DNA of 8,241 bases, from positions 1 through 8,241 of the forward strand of contig CAYXTI010000001.1 of NCBI GenBank assembly GCA_964468495.1, in the 5' to 3' direction. Source of the DNA: CAYXTI01 sp964468495. GTDB lineage: Bacteria; Pseudomonadota; Alphaproteobacteria; Rickettsiales; Rickettsiaceae. Made by a program: the position numbers and the translations under genes. Shown here piece by piece: positions 6,165 through 8,241 of this stretch. Each line of letters starts with the position of its first letter. Position 1 is the first letter of the stretch. The notes beneath the pieces are model-generated. The model did not search any database. It saw nothing but the letters and a program-made list of their open reading frames with translations, and was not told the DNA's origin.

Positions 6165-6303
6165 GACTCGGAGATTAAATAGTAAAATTTTAACATATCG
6201 TTCCAGCAGCCGCGGTAAAACTATATAAGAGTCGAGTGTCATCCATCCATGCCAGGTATTAAAAGCGTTCAGGTAAAAAATATAGAGAAGGGAAGTGTGT
6301 TTC
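6165..6303 (+). rRNA. SSU rRNA piece, SSUA type: 16S 530 loop (h18)
   Basis: CCAGCAGCCGCGGTAA at 6203-6218 is the invariant 530 loop, part of the decoding centre. GACTC at 6165-6169 can pair with GAGTC at 6229-6233 to close its stem. The downstream GCCAGGTATTAAAAGCGTTC corresponds to the GGGCGTAAAGCG area. The final GAGAAGGGAAGTGTGTTTC recurs alone at 6535-6552. The piece ends near a nine-A run (6308-6316). It is the only 530 loop in the window. Confidence 0.92.
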
Positions 6304-6340
6304 TTAGAAAAAAAAAGAATCTGAGTTAAAAATTCAATAC

Positions 6341-6492
6341 GTTTCTAGCCGACATTGTCCAATTTGAATGGGATGTTCTCTGCGATGTCTATTCTCCAAA
6401 GATATAGTATTATATCTTTATGTATTTATAAGTAAATTAGAATAGATACTCAAACAATTTAAATTGTCTGAGATAGAGATTTAGTGCGTTTC
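6341..6492 (+). rRNA. Unassigned conserved rRNA piece X, copy 2
   Basis: The 19-base block TTTCTAGCCGACATTGTCC and the 3' TTAGTGCGTTTC are the same as in 5411-5534. The middle is replaced by three new hairpin elements, including AAAGATATA/TATATCTTT (6398-6419) and CTCAAACAATTT/AAATTGTCTGAG with one mismatch. It is 152 nt against 124 in copy 1. It is followed by only five A. Confidence 0.6.
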
Positions 6493-6534
6493 AAAAATTG
6501 TGATTCAAAAAAGTAAAGTTATAAAAAACTAATT

Positions 6535-6552
6535 AGAAGGGAAGTGTATTTC
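6535..6552 (+). other. Isolated copy of the 3' tip of the 530-loop piece
   Basis: AGAAGGGAAGTGTATTTC matches the end of the SSUA piece (6286-6303) with one change. No 530 loop precedes it. It could be a remnant of recombination, or a small RNA that is independent in one version and fused in the other. Confidence 0.6.
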
Positions 6553-6646
6553 AAACAATGATTAAGAAGTTTCATATTTATTTTTTAGAACAAATTGTCC
6601 AAAGATAATAAAGAATATAAAGAATATAAAGAATATTTGTAAAAAA
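6553..6646. other. AT-rich spacer with a 9-bp triple repeat
   Basis: TAAAGAATA is repeated exactly three times at 6609-6635. The rest is AT-rich and includes AAATTGTCCAAAGAT, which echoes part of piece X. No gene is seen. Confidence 0.6.
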
Positions 6647-6820
6647 TACACTCTAAGTTGAACTAACACTGAGTCTCTATGCCTTGAATGGATTACCGGA
6701 TTAGATACCCGGGTACCCAACGTTTCCATTTATCAGAATTATTTTAGTTATTATAGGTGAGCTAAAATCTATATTTTAACCTAAAGTTATTATACTTTAG
6801 TAACTAAAATATATATAGCC
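6647..6820 (+). rRNA. SSU rRNA piece: 16S 790 loop (h24), copy 2
   Basis: The 790 loop ATTAGATACCC is at 6700-6710. The block from GAATGGATTACCGG to TTCCATTTATCAGAA is the same as in copy 1 (6031-6155). After TATCAGAA this copy carries a roughly 60-nt branched hairpin (6741-6810) where copy 1 has a short A-rich link. Both copies then end alike, ATATAGCC here against ATATAGCT. Only three A follow. The leading part, TACACTCTAAGTTGAACTAA, is diverged from copy 1. Confidence 0.88.
6741..6810 (+). other. Branched hairpin in 790-loop copy 2
   Basis: The outer stem ATTTTAGTTA (6741-6750) pairs perfectly with TAACTAAAAT (6801-6810). Inside are two hairpins: AGGT..TAAAAT/ATTTTA..ACCT (6755-6782) and CTAAAG/CTTTAG (6781-6786 with 6795-6800), which compete for two or three bases. 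It is absent from copy 1 and probably forms an extra arm of h25-h26. Confidence 0.7.
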
Positions 6821-6853
6821 AAACAAATATTAACAAACAATGGTTTTTTATTT

Positions 6854-6986
6854 CGAGATTCCACTACCAAAATATAGCCTACTGTTCCAAATTTTTGGAT
6901 TTTGCTGTAATTGATTTATTTTTAGGACATTCAAGATTCCTTAAGGCTGTTTCCTTCTCGACTCTACGGGTTAACACCTGGAGTCC
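6854..6986 (-). rRNA. LSU rRNA piece, LSUA type, inverted copy
   Basis: Read on the minus strand this repeats 4289-4417: GGACTCCAGGTGTTAACCCG, GAGAAGGAAACAGCCTTAAGG, then GGAACAGTAGGCTATATTTTGG, with scattered changes and small length differences in the middle. A seven-A run precedes it on the minus strand, as in the other copy. It is one of two pieces inverted relative to the array. Confidence 0.85.
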
Positions 6987-7039
6987 TTTTTTTATCTTCT
7001 TACAAAGATTGTTAATTTTCTTATACAAGTAAAAAATTT

Positions 7040-7153
7040 CTGTACCTGGAGGATTTGTCCATACAGTATGACTGTAATTGGTATGTTCGATGACAACTAC
7101 TAACGTTGGAACGCACCATTTAATACGATAGTAAACGCTAAACCTTACCATTC
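7040..7153 (+). rRNA. Unassigned conserved rRNA piece Y, copy 2
   Basis: It has the same 114-nt length as 5279-5392, with changes such as GGAAATGTCC to GGATTTGTCC in the apical loop of the first hairpin, whose arms are unchanged. The stretch CATACAGTATGACTGTAATT through GCACCATTTAATACGATA is identical. The 3' end CATTC is followed by only four A. Strong conservation in a region where spacers have diverged completely argues that it is functional RNA. Confidence 0.65.
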
Positions 7154-7187
7154 AAAATATAATTAAATTCTTATATTTTTACTTTAT

Positions 7188-7210
7188 TGACTTTCTAATA
7201 AAGAAAGTCA
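7188..7210. repeat. Perfect 9-bp hairpin
   Basis: TGACTTTCT (7188-7196) and AGAAAGTCA (7202-7210) form a perfect stem with a five-base loop. It lies in the spacer between piece Y and the 16S 3' end, 35 bp after Y. The surrounding 7154-7347 holds no gene. Confidence 0.65.
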
Positions 7211-7293
7211 TTCTCTAATTTTTATTTGTTGAGTATTTTTTTATTTTTTCATCAAAATATATAAGTAATAAGATAAATTATGTTATGTGATAA

Positions 7294-7325
7294 AAATAAG
7301 TTCTTCTTGAAAAAAGAACTTATTT
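7294..7325. repeat. Perfect 12-bp hairpin
   Basis: AAATAAGTTCTT (7294-7305) and AAGAACTTATTT (7314-7325) form a perfect stem with an eight-base loop. It lies 22 bp before the 16S 3'-end piece, where it could mark an RNA processing point. Confidence 0.7.
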
Positions 7326-7347
7326 AAGATGGAATACAACTAAATAA

Positions 7348-7439
7348 GTATGTAGTAAGTCTTGAACACACCGCTCGTCATCTTCCGTTCAAGGGAGCAA
7401 GTCGAAACAAGGTAGTTGACAGGGAACTTGTAGCTGAAC
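7348..7439 (+). rRNA. SSU rRNA piece: 16S 3' end (decoding site, h44-h45), copy 2
   Basis: It is 92 nt like copy 1 (5812-5903). CTTGAACACACCGCTCGTCA, AAGTCGAAACAAGGTAGTT and CAGGGAACTTGTAGCTGAAC are kept, the second with one G in place of A nearby. The shortened h44 stem has changed from CTCCT/GGGAG to CTTCC/GGGAG with a new loop, and it still pairs. Five A follow instead of nine. Confidence 0.9.
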
Positions 7440-7447
7440 AAAAATAT

Positions 7448-7494
7448 AATCTTATTAATTGTAAGATTGTTGTAATCTTTTAAAATAAAGATTA
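7448..7494. repeat. Two consecutive perfect hairpins
   Basis: AATCTTA/TAAGATT (7448-7454 with 7462-7468) and TAATCTTT/AAAGATTA (7473-7480 with 7487-7494) follow directly after the 16S 3'-end piece and its five A. The spacing suggests either a processing signal or a replication or recombination structure. The sequence alone does not decide. Confidence 0.6.
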
Positions 7495-7507
7495 TTAATA
7501 AAAAATA
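7481..7507. repeat. 27-bp direct repeat, copy 1
   Basis: The 27-bp sequence starting TAAAATAAAGATTATTAATA is exactly repeated at 7877-7903, 396 bp downstream. It overlaps the loop and 3' arm of a hairpin here; the second copy lacks the 5' arm. Confidence 0.75.
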
Positions 7508-7738
7508 AATTTACTTTTATAGATCTTTTATAAGATTCATGTATATATGGTGAAAAATCACTATAAAATAAGAATATTTCTGAAATTAATTAAGAAATAA
7601 ATAAATCAATCGAGACACCATTTTAAAATGGTAGAGCTAAAAATACGAGTTTTGTTTCAACTAGTTATAAAAAAATCAGATTATTCTGATTTTTGTCATA
7701 GATTATTTTATTTTTCTTTGGTATAGAAGAGAAATAAT
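7508..7738. other. AT-rich stretch with hairpins and possible RNA
   Basis: No protein gene is seen. It contains ATCTT/AAGAT around 7523-7535, a GTGA..TCAC mini-hairpin, the 16-bp perfect palindrome ACCATTTTAAAATGGT (7617-7632), and a perfect 10-bp hairpin AAAAATCAGA/TCTGATTTTT (7671-7680 with 7685-7694). The mixed stretch AATCAATCGAGACACC.. to GTTTCAACTAG (7605-7664) may be a small rRNA piece built on the palindrome, but it matches no helix I recognise. Confidence 0.5.
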
Positions 7739-7799
7739 TGATTTATGTTTCGTGATAGAACTGGAGTACGTAAGGAAAAAGTTACAATCTCCTCTGAAC
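7739..7799 (+). rRNA. Candidate LSU rRNA piece: sarcin-ricin loop (23S H95)
   Basis: AGTACGTAAGGA (7765-7776) resembles the sarcin-ricin loop AGTACGAGAGGA at 10 of 12 positions, and AACT (7759-7762) with AGTT (7780-7783) can close a stem around it. This would be the factor-binding loop of the large subunit. The two differences lie in the tetraloop (GTAA for GAGA), which removes the normally universal A2660 but stays in the GNRA class. The end CTCTGAAC resembles other piece ends. No other copy is found in the window. The boundaries are approximate. Confidence 0.5.
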
Positions 7800-7876
7800 A
7801 AATAAATTAGAGTTTACGAGATAAAAAATAAACCAAATAGAAAAAATAAGTTCAACTGTGACTGTATGTTTACGAG

Positions 7877-7903
7877 TAAAATAAAGATTATTAATAAAAA
7901 ATA
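7877..7903. repeat. 27-bp direct repeat, copy 2
   Basis: This is an exact match to 7481-7507. It lies directly before a mixed-composition RNA-like island. The surrounding 7800-7876 is AT-rich spacer in which GTTTACGAG occurs twice (at about 7812 and 7868). Confidence 0.75.
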
Positions 7904-8017
7904 GAGCTGACCGTGAAACCCAATATTATATTTAACGGAAAAGTGAAAACTAGATAGTTTAAAAATTAAAAGAGTACATTTTAAGTGGATGAAACCTTCC
8001 GTAGTAACTCGTCAGGC
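7904..8017 (+). ncRNA. Unassigned RNA piece(s)
   Basis: Mixed sequence GAGCTGACCGTGAAACCC..AACGGAAAAGTGAAAACTAG, then GATGAAACCTTCCGTAGTAA / CTCGTCAGGC, is followed by six A (8018-8023). The composition and A-terminated end resemble rRNA pieces here. No helix assignment is secure, and two pieces may be present. The following 8024-8082 is AT-rich spacer. Confidence 0.45.
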
Positions 8018-8082
8018 AAAAAATTAATTATGTTTGGTATCTTGTAGTGTTGAAACTAAAAAAATTATATTTGATTTTTTAT

Positions 8083-8241
8083 CAAGGAAGATAGGGGACT
8101 AACTGCCTCAAGACGTTATTAACCCAACTCACGTATCGCATTTAACGGTGAACACTCGTTCCATTGGAGCCGGCTTCAGCAAAATATAAAAATATATTCC
8201 AGGTTGCGATGAGTCGACATGGAGGTGCCAAGACAATTCTA
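8083..8241 (-). rRNA. LSUF+LSUG rRNA piece, inverted partial copy
   Basis: The minus strand repeats 1889-2047 over the full 159 nt with six differences. Three are in the AT linker, two are GTTGG to GCCGG, and one is AAAAG to AAATG near the A-loop. The A-loop GAGTGTTCACC and the ATGTCGACTCATC strand are intact. The copy runs off the window end, so its 5' part is unseen. It forms a large inverted repeat with the first copy, spanning cob and cox3. Confidence 0.92.

Larger units (their letters stand above)
4261..6316. repeat. A-run-punctuated array of rRNA pieces
   Basis: Runs of 7-11 A recur at 4261, 4281, 4418, 4433, 4909, 4962, 5123, 5195, 5393, 5535, 5714, 5767, 5904, 5992, 6156 and 6308. 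Most sit exactly at the 3' end of an island of conserved rRNA sequence. In two cases, 5535-5545 (11 A) and 6156-6164 (9 A), the run is the only thing between two consecutive pieces. Apicomplexan mitochondrial rRNA fragments are known to carry short oligo(A) tails added after transcription; here comparable tails are in the DNA. Confidence 0.75.

Noticed and set aside
4261..6316. CRISPR-like array (regular A runs between unique islands)
   Set aside because: The 'repeats' are only homopolymer A with irregular spacing, and the islands are recognisable rRNA pieces.
6879..7151. 90-residue minus-strand frame
   Set aside because: It joins piece Y and the inverted LSUA rRNA; its tail is the same translation artefact as at 4298.
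4191..8241. tRNA genes
   Set aside because: No cloverleaf with a TTCRA arm was found, as expected for apicomplexan mitochondria; hairpins here are AT stems without tRNA features.

Overview
The window is mitochondrial DNA of an apicomplexan-type protist. It is very A+T-rich and carries exactly the three proteins kept by apicomplexan mitochondria: cox1, cob and cox3. There is no recognisable tRNA gene. The ribosomal RNAs are broken into short scattered pieces that can be placed against bacterial 16S/23S rRNA by their universally conserved cores. The reading frames use TGG for Trp and end in TAG/TAA, so the standard code fits. I cannot name the genus. The order cox1-cob-cox3, all on the plus strand, differs from my recollection of Plasmodium (cox3 on the opposite strand) and Eimeria (cob-cox1-cox3).

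Layout. Positions 1-292 hold the LSUE-type rRNA piece (23S H69/H71, start of the peptidyl transferase ring, P-loop). Next come cox1 (about 322-1815), an LSUF+LSUG-type piece (1823-2047, the rest of the peptidyl transferase centre and the A-loop), cob (about 2113-3234) and cox3 (3372-4190). The remaining half (4191-8241) has no convincing protein gene. It is packed with rRNA pieces: 23S domain II (LSUA type), the GTPase-associated centre, the 16S 530 loop, the 16S 790 loop, 16S h28-31, the 16S 3' end, a sarcin-ricin-like loop, and several pieces I cannot place.

The striking feature is that this half comes in two styles. In about 4260-6316, conserved pieces lie head to tail, most of them on the plus strand, and nearly every one ends at a run of 7-11 A, sometimes with no other spacer. 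In about 6341-8241, second, diverged versions of at least six of these pieces recur. Their A runs are only 3-5 long, their spacers are rich in perfect AT hairpins, and two of them (LSUA and LSUF/LSUG) are inverted. Conserved cores are kept in both versions, and the h44 stem shows pairing-preserving changes, so both look selected rather than dead. The two styles could be two co-existing rRNA gene sets, an inverted-repeat or multipartite genome, or an assembly joining two mitochondrial haplotypes or species.

Together the genes supply the membrane cores of respiratory complexes III (cob) and IV (cox1, cox3) and the catalytic and decoding centres of the mitoribosome that translates them. Other subunits and all tRNAs must be imported.
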